Counted from the first letter of the stretch, positions 16,104 through 23,846 are shown. The stretch is DNA of 28,802 nucleotides from a bacterium (GCA_004558975.1 SFZB01000005.1:1-28802); one strand, 5' to 3'. Program-made: numbers and translations. The notes: generated by a model from the sequence alone, not told the origin.

Positions 16104-17158
16104 CGACGAAAATTGACCTGTTATCCTTGCTCCCGGAGGAGATCGAGACGTATCTTGCCTCGCTCGGCGAGCCGCGCTACCGCGCGAAGCAGATTTTCGA
16201 CTGGTGCCGCCGCGGCACCCCCATTCCCGAGATGTCCAACCTCCCCGCCGCCCTGAGGAAACGGCTCGACGAGACGTGCGAGTGGCGGCTCCCCACGGTG
16301 GAGGTCAAGCAGACGAGCGCCCTCGACGGCACCGTCAAATACCTCTTCCGCCTCCTCGACGGCAACTGCGTCGAGAGCGTGCTCATGCGCTACCGTCACG
16401 GCACCACCTTGTGCATTTCGAGCGAGGTCGGGTGCCCCATGGGCTGTCAATTCTGTGCCTCTACGATCGGCGGTAAGGTGCGGAACCTGACCCCGTCCGA
16501 GATGCTCGGACAGGTCATCGCCGCGTCACTCGACGCGGGCGAGCGCATCGACGGCGTGGTTCTCATGGGCATCGGAGAGCCGCTCGACAACTATGACAAC
16601 GTGATGAAATTTCTGCGCCTTGTCGGGCACCCGGCGGGGCTGAACATCGGCTACCGGCACATTTCCCTCTCGACCTGCGGCATCGTCCCGCGCATCTATG
16701 ATCTGGCGAAGGAGAATCTGCCGATCACCCTCTCCGTCTCGCTCCATGCCGCGACCGACGAGGTGCGGAGCGCCATCATGCCGGTGAACCGGCGTTATCC
16801 CGTCGCGGAACTGCTCGGCGCCTGCGCCGATTATTTCAAAACCACGGGGCGGCGTATTTCCTTTGAATACACGCTCATCGCCGGAAAGAATGACAGCGCC
16901 CGCGATGCGGAAGTGCTGGCGGACGTACTGCTCGCGCACCTCGGGCGCGTGCCGATTCATGTCAATCTGATTCGTGTCAACGAGGTCGCCGAGACGGGGT
17001 TCCGTCACGGCACCGCCGCCGAGGCGAACGCTTTCGCCGAGGTGCTGACCCGCCGCGGCATCGTCGCGACGGTGCGCCGTCGCCTCGGTGCGGATATTGA
17101 CGCCGCCTGCGGGCAGCTCCGCAAAAAGCAGGCGGACGGAAAAGAGGGCGACTCATGA
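16100..17158 (+). CDS. rlmN: Dual-specificity 23S rRNA/tRNA C2-adenine methyltransferase RlmN
   Basis: Radical-SAM enzyme that methylates C2 of A2503 in 23S rRNA and A37 in some tRNAs. The 352-residue protein has the radical-SAM cluster C112-x3-C116-x2-C119 (GCPMGCQFCAS), the GIGEPLDN segment, and the resolving cysteine C337 near the C-terminus (AACGQL). ATG 16100 has an ideal AAGGAGG upstream and overlaps the rsmB stop (ATGA). It also overlaps rsgA. In many Firmicutes a phosphatase and Ser/Thr kinase pair stands between rlmN and rsgA; here there is nothing. Confidence 0.97.
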   Translation: MTTKIDLLSLLPEEIETYLASLGEPRYRAKQIFDWCRRGTPIPEMSNLPAALRKRLDETCEWRLPTVEVKQTSALDGTVKYLFRLLDGNCVESVLMRYRHGTTLCISSEVGCPMGCQFCASTIGGKVRNLTPSEMLGQVIAASLDAGERIDGVVLMGIGEPLDNYDNVMKFLRLVGHPAGLNIGYRHISLSTCGIVPRIYDLAKENLPITLSVSLHAATDEVRSAIMPVNRRYPVAELLGACADYFKTTGRRISFEYTLIAGKNDSARDAEVLADVLLAHLGRVPIHVNLIRVNEVAETGFRHGTAAEANAFAEVLTRRGIVATVRRRLGADIDAACGQLRKKQADGKEGDS

Positions 17159-18099
17159 CAGAGACGACCGTAAACGGCAAAATCGTCAAAGGGCTCGGCG
17201 GGCTCTACACGGTGCGTACCGTGTCGGAGGGTACCGTACGGCTGTTCTCCTGCCGTGCCAAAGGGGCATTCCGCCACGAGGATGAAAAGGTAACGGTCGG
17301 CGACGAGGTGGTGCTCCGCTATGACGAGAGCGCGCCCGAGGAGACGGCGGTGATTCGCGGGATTCTGCCGCGCAAGAACATTCTGATTCGTCCCCCGCTC
17401 GCCAATCTGGATATTCTGTTCTCGGTCATCGCGGCGGCGCGACCCGCGCCGGTGACGGAGACGCTCGACAAACTGCTGGCGATTGCGGAGCACAACGGAA
17501 TCGAGCCGGTGCTGATCGTCACGAAGTCGGACTGCGACCCCGCGGCGGCAGAGCACTACACGGCGCTGTACCGACAGGCGGGCTTTACGGTGTTCCCGCT
17601 CTCGGGCGCCGCGGGCGTCGGGGTGGAGCCCCTGCGCGCGTATATCGCGGAGCATGTCCGTGGCGGCAGGTGCGCCGCTTTTGCAGGCGCGTCGGGTGTC
17701 GGAAAATCGACACTGATGAACTGCCTGTTCCCGGGGCTGGCGCTCGCGACAAACGCCGTTTCCGCGCGCATCGAACGCGGGCGGCACACGACCCGCCACG
17801 TAGAACTGTTCCCGACGACGGACACCCCCGATTGCGGATTTCTCGCGGATACGCCGGGCTTCTCAATGCTGGACTTCATGCGATTCGACTTTCTCTCGCT
17901 CGATGACCTCTTTGACGCCTTCCGCGACTTCGCGCCCTATCGCGGCGCGTGCCGCTACCCGGATTGCACCCATACCGGCGAAGGCGCCGCCGAGTGCGCG
18001 ATTGCCCGCGCCGTCCGCGACGGTGCGATCGCCCCTACCCGCCACGAGAGTTACAAGTCCCTCTACCGCACCCTCAAAATCAAAAAGAATACCTATTAA
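17155..18099 (+). CDS. rsgA: Ribosome small-subunit-dependent GTPase RsgA
   Basis: Circularly permuted GTPase that checks late 30S assembly. In 314 residues: an N-terminal OB fold (about 1-70), then G4 TKSD (123-126), then the P-loop GASGVGKST (178-186) and DTPG, the permuted order typical of the family. The C-terminal zinc motif has C266, C271, H273 and C281. The His-to-last-Cys spacing is seven residues instead of the usual five, owing to an Ala-rich insertion. It starts in the rlmN stop codon (ATGA) and is the last gene of the cluster; rpe and the thiamine pyrophosphokinase gene often found next are absent. Confidence 0.96.
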   Translation: MTETTVNGKIVKGLGGLYTVRTVSEGTVRLFSCRAKGAFRHEDEKVTVGDEVVLRYDESAPEETAVIRGILPRKNILIRPPLANLDILFSVIAAARPAPVTETLDKLLAIAEHNGIEPVLIVTKSDCDPAAAEHYTALYRQAGFTVFPLSGAAGVGVEPLRAYIAEHVRGGRCAAFAGASGVGKSTLMNCLFPGLALATNAVSARIERGRHTTRHVELFPTTDTPDCGFLADTPGFSMLDFMRFDFLSLDDLFDAFRDFAPYRGACRYPDCTHTGEGAAECAIARAVRDGAIAPTRHESYKSLYRTLKIKKNTY

Positions 18100-18116
18100 A
18101 TAAGAGACGACAATAT

Positions 18117-18155
18117 GCGGGGGAGCACCTTTTTGAGGAAAAGGCGTTCCCCCGC
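18117..18155. repeat. Imperfect palindrome after rsgA, with a partial direct copy
   Basis: gcggggga (18117-18124) pairs perfectly with 18148-18155, and the pairing continues inward with one mismatch and one wobble to a 5-base loop. The inner sequence acctttttgagga recurs, nearly identical, as acctttttgaaga about 45 bases downstream. No T-run follows, so it is a poor intrinsic terminator. From memory, closely similar GC-rich palindromes are scattered between genes in Oscillospirales genomes; that is recollection, not a search. Confidence 0.7.
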
Positions 18156-18308
18156 ACCCCCTCCCCAAAACCTTTTTGAAGAATTGATACTGCTCGCGCA
18201 AGACAAAAAAGGCGGAGCGCACCTGAGGAGCCGTCCTCGCTCTCTGAACGTTTCAGCCCGTCACCGCCGCACGCCGAAAAAAGCATCTACATGATCACGA
18301 CGTCAAAT

Positions 18309-18334
18309 GGTAGGGGCGACCATCGATCGCCCGA
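18309..18334. repeat. Short palindromic repeat (gtaggggcgac...gtcgccc type)
   Basis: gggcga (18314-18319) pairs with tcgccc (18327-18332) around a 7-base loop. The motif ggtaggggcgaccatcgatc resembles a short repeat that I recall as frequent between genes of Clostridia. It lies in the 476-base gap between rsgA and rplJ, which otherwise holds the palindrome above, the rplJ promoter and the L10 leader. Confidence 0.55.
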
Positions 18335-18399
18335 AACGAAAGGCAGAATCCGGCGGGCAGATAAAACCCGAAAATTCGCAATTATTTTGGAGCACCCCC

Positions 18400-18428
18400 T
18401 TGACAAGCGTCGGGACGGGTGCTATAAT
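18400..18428 (+). promoter_or_regulatory. Consensus promoter of rplJ-rplL
   Basis: TTGACA (18400-18405), 17-base spacer, TATAAT (18423-18428): both boxes are perfect. Transcription should start near 18435, at the beginning of the L10 leader. Confidence 0.93.
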
Positions 18429-18434
18429 ACCATC

Positions 18435-18556
18435 GTTATCCTGAGACAGCAGGTTCACGGTAAAAGCTTTGCTTTCCTGCCGAGGTGAGACAGACAGTAC
18501 ATTTTTATGTGTTTTTTGTCCTTTCTCGGCTTGCCGTGAAAGGATTATTTTTTTAT
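18435..18556 (+). promoter_or_regulatory. L10 (rplJ) ribosomal protein leader with attenuator
   Basis: The leader contains the L10-binding pattern gacagcagg... (18446-18453) pairing with tttcctgccgaggtg (18474-18487). It ends in a terminator hairpin (18520-18529 with 18534-18543, one mismatch) followed by attatttttttt. This matches the Firmicutes L10 leader, where the L10-L12 complex binds the mRNA and promotes termination when ribosomal stalk protein is in excess. The rplJ Shine-Dalgarno (ggagg) follows directly. Confidence 0.9.
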
Positions 18557-18575
18557 CACAAACGGAGGAAATGAA

Positions 18576-19103
18576 ATGCCTAGTAAGAAGATTCTTGCTG
18601 AGAAGCAGGCTCTCGTCGCCGACCTGACCGAGCAGATCAAAGGTGCGGTTGCAGGCGTGCTTGTCAAATACGAAGGCATCACGGTGGAAAACGATACCGC
18701 GCTCCGTGCGGCACTGCGTAAAGCAGGCGTTGTTTACAGCGTCAAGAAGAATTCCATGATCGGCCGTGCCTGCGAAGGCGCCGGTTACGGAGACCTCAAG
18801 CAGTACCTCACCGGTATGACCGGTATCGCGATCAGCGCGACCGACCCCGTCGCCGCCGCCAAGATCATGAAGGAATACGCCGACAAGGTGGAGACCTTCG
18901 AGATCAAAGCCGGTTTCGTCGACGGTGAGACGCTCGATGCCGCAGGGGTGAACGCCCTCGCGGAAATCCCGTCCAAGGAGACGCTCGTTGCCCGTATGCT
19001 CGGCTCTATGATGGGCCCGCTCAACAACTTTGCCCGTTGCCTGCAGGCGATCATCGACAAGCAGGGCGAGGGCGAGGCAGAAGCCGCTCCCGCGGAAGCG
19101 TAA
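18576..19103 (+). CDS. rplJ: Ribosomal protein L10 (uL10)
   Basis: Base of the ribosomal stalk; binds 23S rRNA and anchors L7/L12 dimers with its C-terminal helix. The 175-residue protein opens MPSKKILAEKQALVADLTEQ, has the conserved KNSMIGRAC and YLTGMTGIA segments, and ends with an acidic/alanine tail (GEGEAEAAPAEA). ATG 18576 is used; the ATG 5 bases earlier is in another frame and ends quickly. rplL follows 55 bases later. Neither rplK/rplA upstream nor rpoB downstream is present. Confidence 0.97.
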   Translation: MPSKKILAEKQALVADLTEQIKGAVAGVLVKYEGITVENDTALRAALRKAGVVYSVKKNSMIGRACEGAGYGDLKQYLTGMTGIAISATDPVAAAKIMKEYADKVETFEIKAGFVDGETLDAAGVNALAEIPSKETLVARMLGSMMGPLNNFARCLQAIIDKQGEGEAEAAPAEA

Positions 19104-19158
19104 TTCCCGCGACCGAAACACAAAAAATAATAAGTCATATTTTTGGAGGTAATTCAAA

Positions 19159-19536
19159 ATGGCAAACGAAAAGACCACTCAGATTCTTGACCTTGTGAAA
19201 GGTCTCACCATTCTTGAACTCGCAGATCTCGTGAAGGCTATGGAAGAGGAATTCGGCGTTTCCGCCGCTCCTGTGGCTGTCGCCGTTGCCGGCGGTGCCG
19301 CTGCTGCTCCCGCTGCTGAAGAGAAGACCGAGTTCGACGTTATCCTGAAGAGCGCCGGCGCGAACAAGCTGAACGTTATCAAGGCTGTCCGTTCCATCAC
19401 TTCTCTCGGCCTGAAGGAAGCAAAGGACCTCGTCGAGGCTGCTCCGAAGGCAATCAAGGAAGGCGTCTCCAAGGAAGAAGCAGACAAAGTTGCCGAAGAG
19501 CTCAAGGCTGCCGGCGCAGAAGTCGAAATCAAGTAA
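19159..19536 (+). CDS. rplL: Ribosomal protein L7/L12 (bL12)
   Basis: Multi-copy stalk protein that recruits translation factors. The 125 residues divide into an N-terminal dimerisation domain (about 1-33), an alanine-rich flexible hinge (about 34-54) and the factor-binding C-terminal domain (EKTEFDVILKSAGANKLNVI... to the end). GGAGG precedes the ATG. Codon choice is biased toward GCT for alanine and AAG for lysine, unlike the GC-ending codons of neighbours, as expected for a very highly expressed gene. A strong terminator follows. Confidence 0.98.
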   Translation: MANEKTTQILDLVKGLTILELADLVKAMEEEFGVSAAPVAVAVAGGAAAAPAAEEKTEFDVILKSAGANKLNVIKAVRSITSLGLKEAKDLVEAAPKAIKEGVSKEEADKVAEELKAAGAEVEIK

Positions 19537-19555
19537 TTTCTCCCCGTTTGGGGAA

Positions 19556-19590
19556 GGCGCGTCTCTCACCTGCCGGGAGACGCGCCTTTT
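19556..19590 (+). terminator. Intrinsic terminator of rplJ-rplL
   Basis: Perfect 10-bp stem (19556-19565 with 19577-19586), 11-base loop, then ttttccttttgttt. A small hairpin (cccc/gggg near 19542-19554) precedes it. Confidence 0.92.
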
Positions 19591-19635
19591 CCTTTTGTTT
19601 GCTTTCCTTTTGTTTGCTTTCCTTTTGTTTGCTTT
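19591..19635 (+). repeat. Three exact tandem copies of a 15-bp T-rich unit
   Basis: ccttttgtttgcttt is repeated head to tail at 19591-19605, 19606-19620 and 19621-19635, directly after the rplL terminator stem. It extends the terminator T-tract. The 15-bp period makes the reverse strand read as a false lysine/arginine-rich peptide. Confidence 0.97.
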
Positions 19636-19657
19636 CTTTTTTTCTCCCGCTCCCCCG

Positions 19658-19793
19658 ATAACGCTTGCCACCCAATTCTCCGACTCGCCCCGTAACGCTC
19701 ACCACCCGATTCTCCGACTCGCCCTGTTACTCTCACCACCCGATTCTCCGACTCGCCCTGTTACGCTCGCCGCCAGATTCTCTGATTCCCTCC
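19658..19793 (+). repeat. Four tandem copies of a 34-bp unit
   Basis: Copies start at 19658, 19692, 19726 and 19760. The second and third differ at only a few positions (core ccacccgattctccgactcg), the first slightly more, and the fourth is clearly degenerate. The unit length is not a multiple of three, so it is not a protein repeat. There is no spacer, so it is not CRISPR. The remaining sequence to the next gene (19794-19902) shows nothing recognisable. Confidence 0.93.
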
Positions 19794-19902
19794 GACCCGG
19801 TTCCCGCCCCTCACGGTTTTCCCCCGCCGCTATTCGGTACGATCCCGCTCTAGGGTTCCCCTCCCCCCGTCTTTTCCGCCTCGCGCGCGCATAGACTGTA
19901 CC

Positions 19903-20394
19903 ATGAAAAAATGGATTTGTTTTTGCCTTTTGCTTGCGCTCCTTTGCACAGCCCTCTCCGGCTGTCGGGCGAAGCGCACGCCCATGGAAACGCTCGAGGC
20001 GTTCGCCGCCGCCTACCCCCTCCCGGCGGGGCGGTTTTATGACAGTGAAGCGGACGAGGGGAGTGACCGCTATCTGCCGCCGCTCCTGTTCGACGCGTTC
20101 TTTACGCGCTCACCGGGTGATGACGACCGGGAGGACGTACGGCGTTTTGCCCTGTTTCTCGGCACCTCCTCGTCATTCGTCGCAGAAATGGGCATCTTTG
20201 AGTGTCCCGACCGCGACGCGGCGGGAGAGATCCTCGGATGCCTCAAGACCCGCATCGAGCTCTGCCGGAGCGAGCGCCGGACGGACACCTCGGCGGCGGC
20301 AAATCCGACGCTTGCAATCTACGGGAAAACCGTCGTCTACACGCTCCTGCCCGATAACGAAAAAGCGGCGCGTGTCCTCTCTCGCCTGTTCTGA
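19903..20394 (+). CDS. Small lipoprotein, DUF4358-like
   Basis: A 163-residue exported lipoprotein: basic start MKKW, hydrophobic stretch, lipobox LSGC with lipidated C21. The rest resembles the DUF4358 family common in Clostridia: SSSFVAEMGIFECPDRDAAGEI (a surface-exposed strand-helix unit), a helix around LKTRIELCRSERR, then NPTLAIYGKTVVYTLLPDNEKA and a final helix. Function unknown. The Shine-Dalgarno is weak and no clear promoter was found; the tandem repeats lie just upstream. Confidence 0.8.
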   Translation: MKKWICFCLLLALLCTALSGCRAKRTPMETLEAFAAAYPLPAGRFYDSEADEGSDRYLPPLLFDAFFTRSPGDDDREDVRRFALFLGTSSSFVAEMGIFECPDRDAAGEILGCLKTRIELCRSERRTDTSAAANPTLAIYGKTVVYTLLPDNEKAARVLSRLF

Positions 20395-20441
20395 CAGGAA
20401 AAGGAGCGCAAAAGCGTTTACGACAAAATCCGACGTTTCTC

Positions 20442-20470
20442 TTGCAACCGCCGAAACAATCTGCTAAGAT
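20442..20470 (+). promoter_or_regulatory. Promoter of the zinc-ribbon membrane protein gene
   Basis: TTGCAA (20442-20447), 17-base spacer, TAAGAT (20465-20470). The octamer gataaaag overlaps the -10 box (20468-20475), recurs at 20499-20506 and has an inverted copy (cttttatc) at 20484-20491 between them. This could be a protein-binding site or alternative hairpins just before the ribosome binding site. Confidence 0.7.
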
Positions 20471-20516
20471 AAAAGCAGAAATCCTTTTATCCCACTATGA
20501 TAAAAGAAAGGACATT

Positions 20517-21020
20517 ATGATGAGAACCTGCCCCTCCTGCCATACCGAGATCACGGAAAGCGACGCCCGCTTCTGCCCGAATTGCGGTGCGCCGCTCGCT
20601 TCCTCGCAGAATACTTTTCCCGGCAACGACGCCTTCAGCCAGTCCGGCAATTCCTTTGACAGACAACAGTCGGGGCGCACCTCCGGGCAGCCCTTTGGTC
20701 AGCCGACCGGGCAATCGCAGGGCGGATACACCCCCTGGGGCCAGCAACCCTATCAGGGACAACCGCAATATATCCGTCCCGAGCCTGTGCCGCAGACCTC
20801 CTCCGGTCTCGCGATCGGCGCGCTGATCTGCGCCTTCCTCTTTACGATTCTCGGGCTAATCCTCGGCTGCATGGGTCTCAGCCGATACCCGAAGGACAAC
20901 AGCAACCGCACCATGTGTGTCGTCGCCATTGTCATCTCCTCTCTCCGAATCGCTTTCTATGTCATCACGCTCCTCCTCACAATCGCCGGCGGGATCGGAA
21001 GTGCAGCTTACGCATTCTGA
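20517..21020 (+). CDS. Zinc-ribbon membrane protein (DUF4190-like)
   Basis: A 167-residue protein with an N-terminal zinc ribbon (C5, C8, C20, C23 in CPSC...CPNC), a Gln/Gly/Pro/Ser-rich linker (about 30-95) and two membrane segments (about 98-120 and 133-160). The membrane part, with GCMGLSRYPK between helices, resembles DUF4190-type small membrane proteins. The start is ATG 20517 (or the adjacent in-frame ATG 20520), preceded by AAAGGAC. An upstream in-frame TTG would fall in the promoter and is rejected. Function unknown; such proteins are often membrane-anchored sensors or envelope proteins. Confidence 0.82.
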   Translation: MMRTCPSCHTEITESDARFCPNCGAPLASSQNTFPGNDAFSQSGNSFDRQQSGRTSGQPFGQPTGQSQGGYTPWGQQPYQGQPQYIRPEPVPQTSSGLAIGALICAFLFTILGLILGCMGLSRYPKDNSNRTMCVVAIVISSLRIAFYVITLLLTIAGGIGSAAYAF

Positions 21021-21043
21021 AACACCTGATACCAATCCATCAA

Positions 21044-21082
21044 AACCGCCCCTGCGCTGTCGCGCAGGGGCGGTTGTATTTT
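21044..21082 (+). terminator. Strong terminator between convergent genes
   Basis: Perfect 14-bp stem (21044-21057 with 21062-21075), 4-base loop, then gtatttt. On the minus strand the stem is followed by tttgatgg, so it may also end the valS transcript, which comes from the other side. The remaining sequence to the valS stop (21083-21215) has one GC-rich inverted pair without a T-run and no gene. Confidence 0.88.
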
Positions 21083-21215
21083 GTGAGAAATTTTGTGGCG
21101 ATTCGGCACAAGCCTTGAAAAAGCGTGCGAACAACCGAGAGGTGCGCCGTTACGGCTGCGCGGGGAGACGCGCCGCGCAAAGTCGTTGACCGCGGCGGCG
21201 TTTTCCCCTCGTGTA

Positions 21216-23846
21216 TTACCCCAGCTTCGCGAGCGCGTCGACGAGCTGCGCCTCTGTCTCGCGGTATTTCCCGAGCTTGACGCGCTCGGTCTCCACGATG
21301 GCGGCAGGTGCTTTCGCGACGAATCCCTCGTTCGAGAGTTTTGCCGCAAGACGGGTGATCTCCCCGCGCACGCGGGTGAGCTCCGCCGTGAGACGGGTGC
21401 GCTCTTTCTCGAAGTCGACCAGATCTCCGAGCGGGATATACACGGTCGCCGCGTCGGTCACGATGCTGACGGCACCGTCTGCCGCGTAGCTGTCCACGAG
21501 GTGGACACTCTCGGCGCTCGCGAGCTTCGAGAAGATGCCCGTCGCCGCCGAGAAACTCTCGGGATACTTCGTGACGATATACAGGTTGGCTTTCTTGGAC
21601 GGCGGCACGTTCATCTCCGCGCGGCGGTTACGGATGGCGCGGATCGCGGCGATCACGCGGTCGGTCGCTTCCTCCTCGGCGGGGTACAGACGTCCCTCGT
21701 CGTAGACGGGGTACGAGTCGATCATGATGGACTCGCCCGCCCCCGGGAGTGCCCCGTAGATCTCTTCGGTGATGAAAGGCATATACGGGTGCAGGAGTTT
21801 CAGGATCCCGTTCAGCACATACACCAGCACGCGGCGTGCCACGGCGGCACCGTCACTCTCCTTATCGAAGAGGCGGTTCTTCGTCAGTTCGATATACCAG
21901 TCGCAGAACGTGTCCCAAGTGAAGTCATAGATCTCGGAGAGCGCCACGCCCACTTCATAGTGGTCGAGGTTCTCGCACACAGAGCGCACGGTCTTCTGGA
22001 ACCGGCTGATGATCCACTTATCCTCGGCGGTCATGTCGGCATCGTCCGGGAGCCCCGCGGGCACATCGGCGTCGCCGAGGTTCATCAGAACGAAGCGGGA
22101 GGCGTTCCACAGTTTGTTCGCGAAGTTGCGCGCCGCCTCAATCTTTTCATCGGAGAAGCGCATATCGTTCCCGGGTGCATTCCCCGTCGCGAGTGCGAAG
22201 CGGAGGGCGTCCGCCCCGTATTTGTCGATGATTTCGAGGGGGTCTATGCCGTTTCCGAGCGATTTGGACATCTTCCGCCCCTGCGCGTCGCGCACGAGCC
22301 CGTGAATGAACACGGTATGAAACGGCGCTTTCCCCGTATGCTCGAGCCCCGAGAAGATCATACGCGAGACCCAGAACGAAATGATATCGTAGCCCGTAAC
22401 GAGCGTGCTCGTCGGGTAGTAACGGCGGAGATCCTCGGTGTCATCCGGCCAGCCAAGTGTCGAGAACGGCCACAGCGCGGAGGAGAACCATGTATCCAGC
22501 ACGTCATTTTCCTGCCGCATGGGCTTGCCGCACTTCGGGCAGACCGCGCTGTCCTCGGCGGTGACAGTCACCTCATGGCATGCGTCGCAATAGAACGCCG
22601 GAATGCGGTGTCCCCACCACAGCTGCCGCGAGATGCACCAGTCGTGCAGGTTTTCCATCCAGACGGTATAGTTACGGGTGAAGCGCTCCGGCACGAAGCG
22701 GATGTCGCCCCGGCGCACGGCATCGAGCGACGGCTCGATCATCGGCCCCATCTTCACGAACCATTGGTCGGAGGTCAGCGGCTCGACCGTTGTCTTACAG
22801 CGGTAGCAGGTACCGACGTTGTGCGCGTGCGGCTCGACGGAGAGCAGATACCCCGCCGCCTCGAGGTCGGCGACCAGCGCGCGGCGGCACTCGTAACGGT
22901 CCATGCCCTCATACTTACCGGCATAGGCATTCATCGTCGCATCGTCGTTCATGACCTTAATCTGTTCGAGCCCGTGGCGCTGTCCGACGAGGAAGTCGTT
23001 CGGGTCGTGCGCGGGCGTGATCTTCACACACCCGGTGCCGAAGCCGATCTCCACATAGTCGTCCGCGATGACGGGGATCTCCCGCCCGACGAGCGGCAGG
23101 ATCAGCGTCTTGCCGACGAGGTGCTTCGTGTTCTCATCGTTCGGGTTGACGGCGACGGCGGTGTCGCCGAACATGGTCTCGGGACGCGTCGTCGCGATCT
23201 CCACATATCCGTCCTCGCCCTTGATGGGATAGCGGATATGCCAGAAGGAACCTGCCTGCTCCTCGTACTCGACCTCTGCGTCGGAGAGCGCCGTCTTGCA
23301 GTGCGGGCACCAGTTGATGATGCGGTTGCCGCGGTAAATCAGTCCCTTGTTATAGAGGCTCACGAACACTTCCTTGACGGCGCGGGAACAGCCCGCGTCC
23401 ATCGTGAAGCGCTCGCGCGTCCAGTCGCAGGAGGTGCCGAGTTTCTTCAACTGTGAAATGATGCGGTCGCCGTATTTGTTCTTCCATTCCCACACCCGTT
23501 CGAGGAACTTCTCGCGCCCGAGGTCGTAGCGGGTCAGCCCCTCATTGACGCGGAGTTGCTCTTCCACCTTGATCTGCGTCGCGATGCCGGCGTGGTCGGT
23601 GCCGGGCACCCAGAGTGTGTTGTAGCCCTGCATTCTCTTGTAACGCACCAGAATGTCCTGGAGCGTCTCGTCGAGGGCATGTCCCATGTGGAGCTGCCCC
23701 GTGACGTTCGGGGGCGGGATCACCATGGAGAACGCCGGCCCCGGCTTCTTCGGGTCGGCGGTGAAGTAGCCGCGGTCGCACCATGTCTTGTAGATGCGGT
23801 CCTCGAACTCCTTCGGTGCATACGTTTTCGGGAGGTCTCTTGCCAT
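21216..23846 (-). CDS. valS: Valyl-tRNA synthetase
   Basis: Class I synthetase that charges tRNA-Val, with editing of mis-activated threonine. The 876-residue protein has HMGH (53-56) in PPPNVTGQLHMGH, the editing domain between, a Cys pair set around YCDACHEV...CPKCGK, KMSKS (525-529), and a C-terminal coiled coil (DFEKERTRLTAELTRVRGEI...) as in bacterial ValRS. The start at 23846 gives MARDLPKTYAPKEFEDRIY and has AAAGGA upstream. A longer reading runs into the T-box terminator and is rejected. Expression is controlled by the T-box leader. The plus strand opposite carries a long open frame, which is a composition artefact. Confidence 0.98.
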   Translation of the reverse strand: MARDLPKTYAPKEFEDRIYKTWCDRGYFTADPKKPGPAFSMVIPPPNVTGQLHMGHALDETLQDILVRYKRMQGYNTLWVPGTDHAGIATQIKVEEQLRVNEGLTRYDLGREKFLERVWEWKNKYGDRIISQLKKLGTSCDWTRERFTMDAGCSRAVKEVFVSLYNKGLIYRGNRIINWCPHCKTALSDAEVEYEEQAGSFWHIRYPIKGEDGYVEIATTRPETMFGDTAVAVNPNDENTKHLVGKTLILPLVGREIPVIADDYVEIGFGTGCVKITPAHDPNDFLVGQRHGLEQIKVMNDDATMNAYAGKYEGMDRYECRRALVADLEAAGYLLSVEPHAHNVGTCYRCKTTVEPLTSDQWFVKMGPMIEPSLDAVRRGDIRFVPERFTRNYTVWMENLHDWCISRQLWWGHRIPAFYCDACHEVTVTAEDSAVCPKCGKPMRQENDVLDTWFSSALWPFSTLGWPDDTEDLRRYYPTSTLVTGYDIISFWVSRMIFSGLEHTGKAPFHTVFIHGLVRDAQGRKMSKSLGNGIDPLEIIDKYGADALRFALATGNAPGNDMRFSDEKIEAARNFANKLWNASRFVLMNLGDADVPAGLPDDADMTAEDKWIISRFQKTVRSVCENLDHYEVGVALSEIYDFTWDTFCDWYIELTKNRLFDKESDGAAVARRVLVYVLNGILKLLHPYMPFITEEIYGALPGAGESIMIDSYPVYDEGRLYPAEEEATDRVIAAIRAIRNRRAEMNVPPSKKANLYIVTKYPESFSAATGIFSKLASAESVHLVDSYAADGAVSIVTDAATVYIPLGDLVDFEKERTRLTAELTRVRGEITRLAAKLSNEGFVAKAPAAIVETERVKLGKYRETEAQLVDALAKLG

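Noticed and set aside
18571..18573. ATG five bases before the rplJ start
   Set aside because: It is in a different frame and gives no L10 sequence.
19135..19671. Minus-strand frame with a repeated Lys-Arg-Lys-Ala-Asn peptide
   Set aside because: The repeat is the 15-bp tandem array read backwards; the rest is antisense to rplL.
19658..19793. CRISPR array
   Set aside because: Copies are directly adjacent without unique spacers, and no cas gene is present.
19490..19894. Plus-strand frames across the 34-bp repeat array
   Set aside because: The repeat reads in all three frames because 34 is not a multiple of three; no ribosome binding site and no conserved domain.
21093..23456. 787-codon plus-strand open frame
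   Set aside because: It lies opposite valS, which has complete family motifs. Long antisense frames are expected in GC-rich coding DNA, and the product has no recognisable domain.
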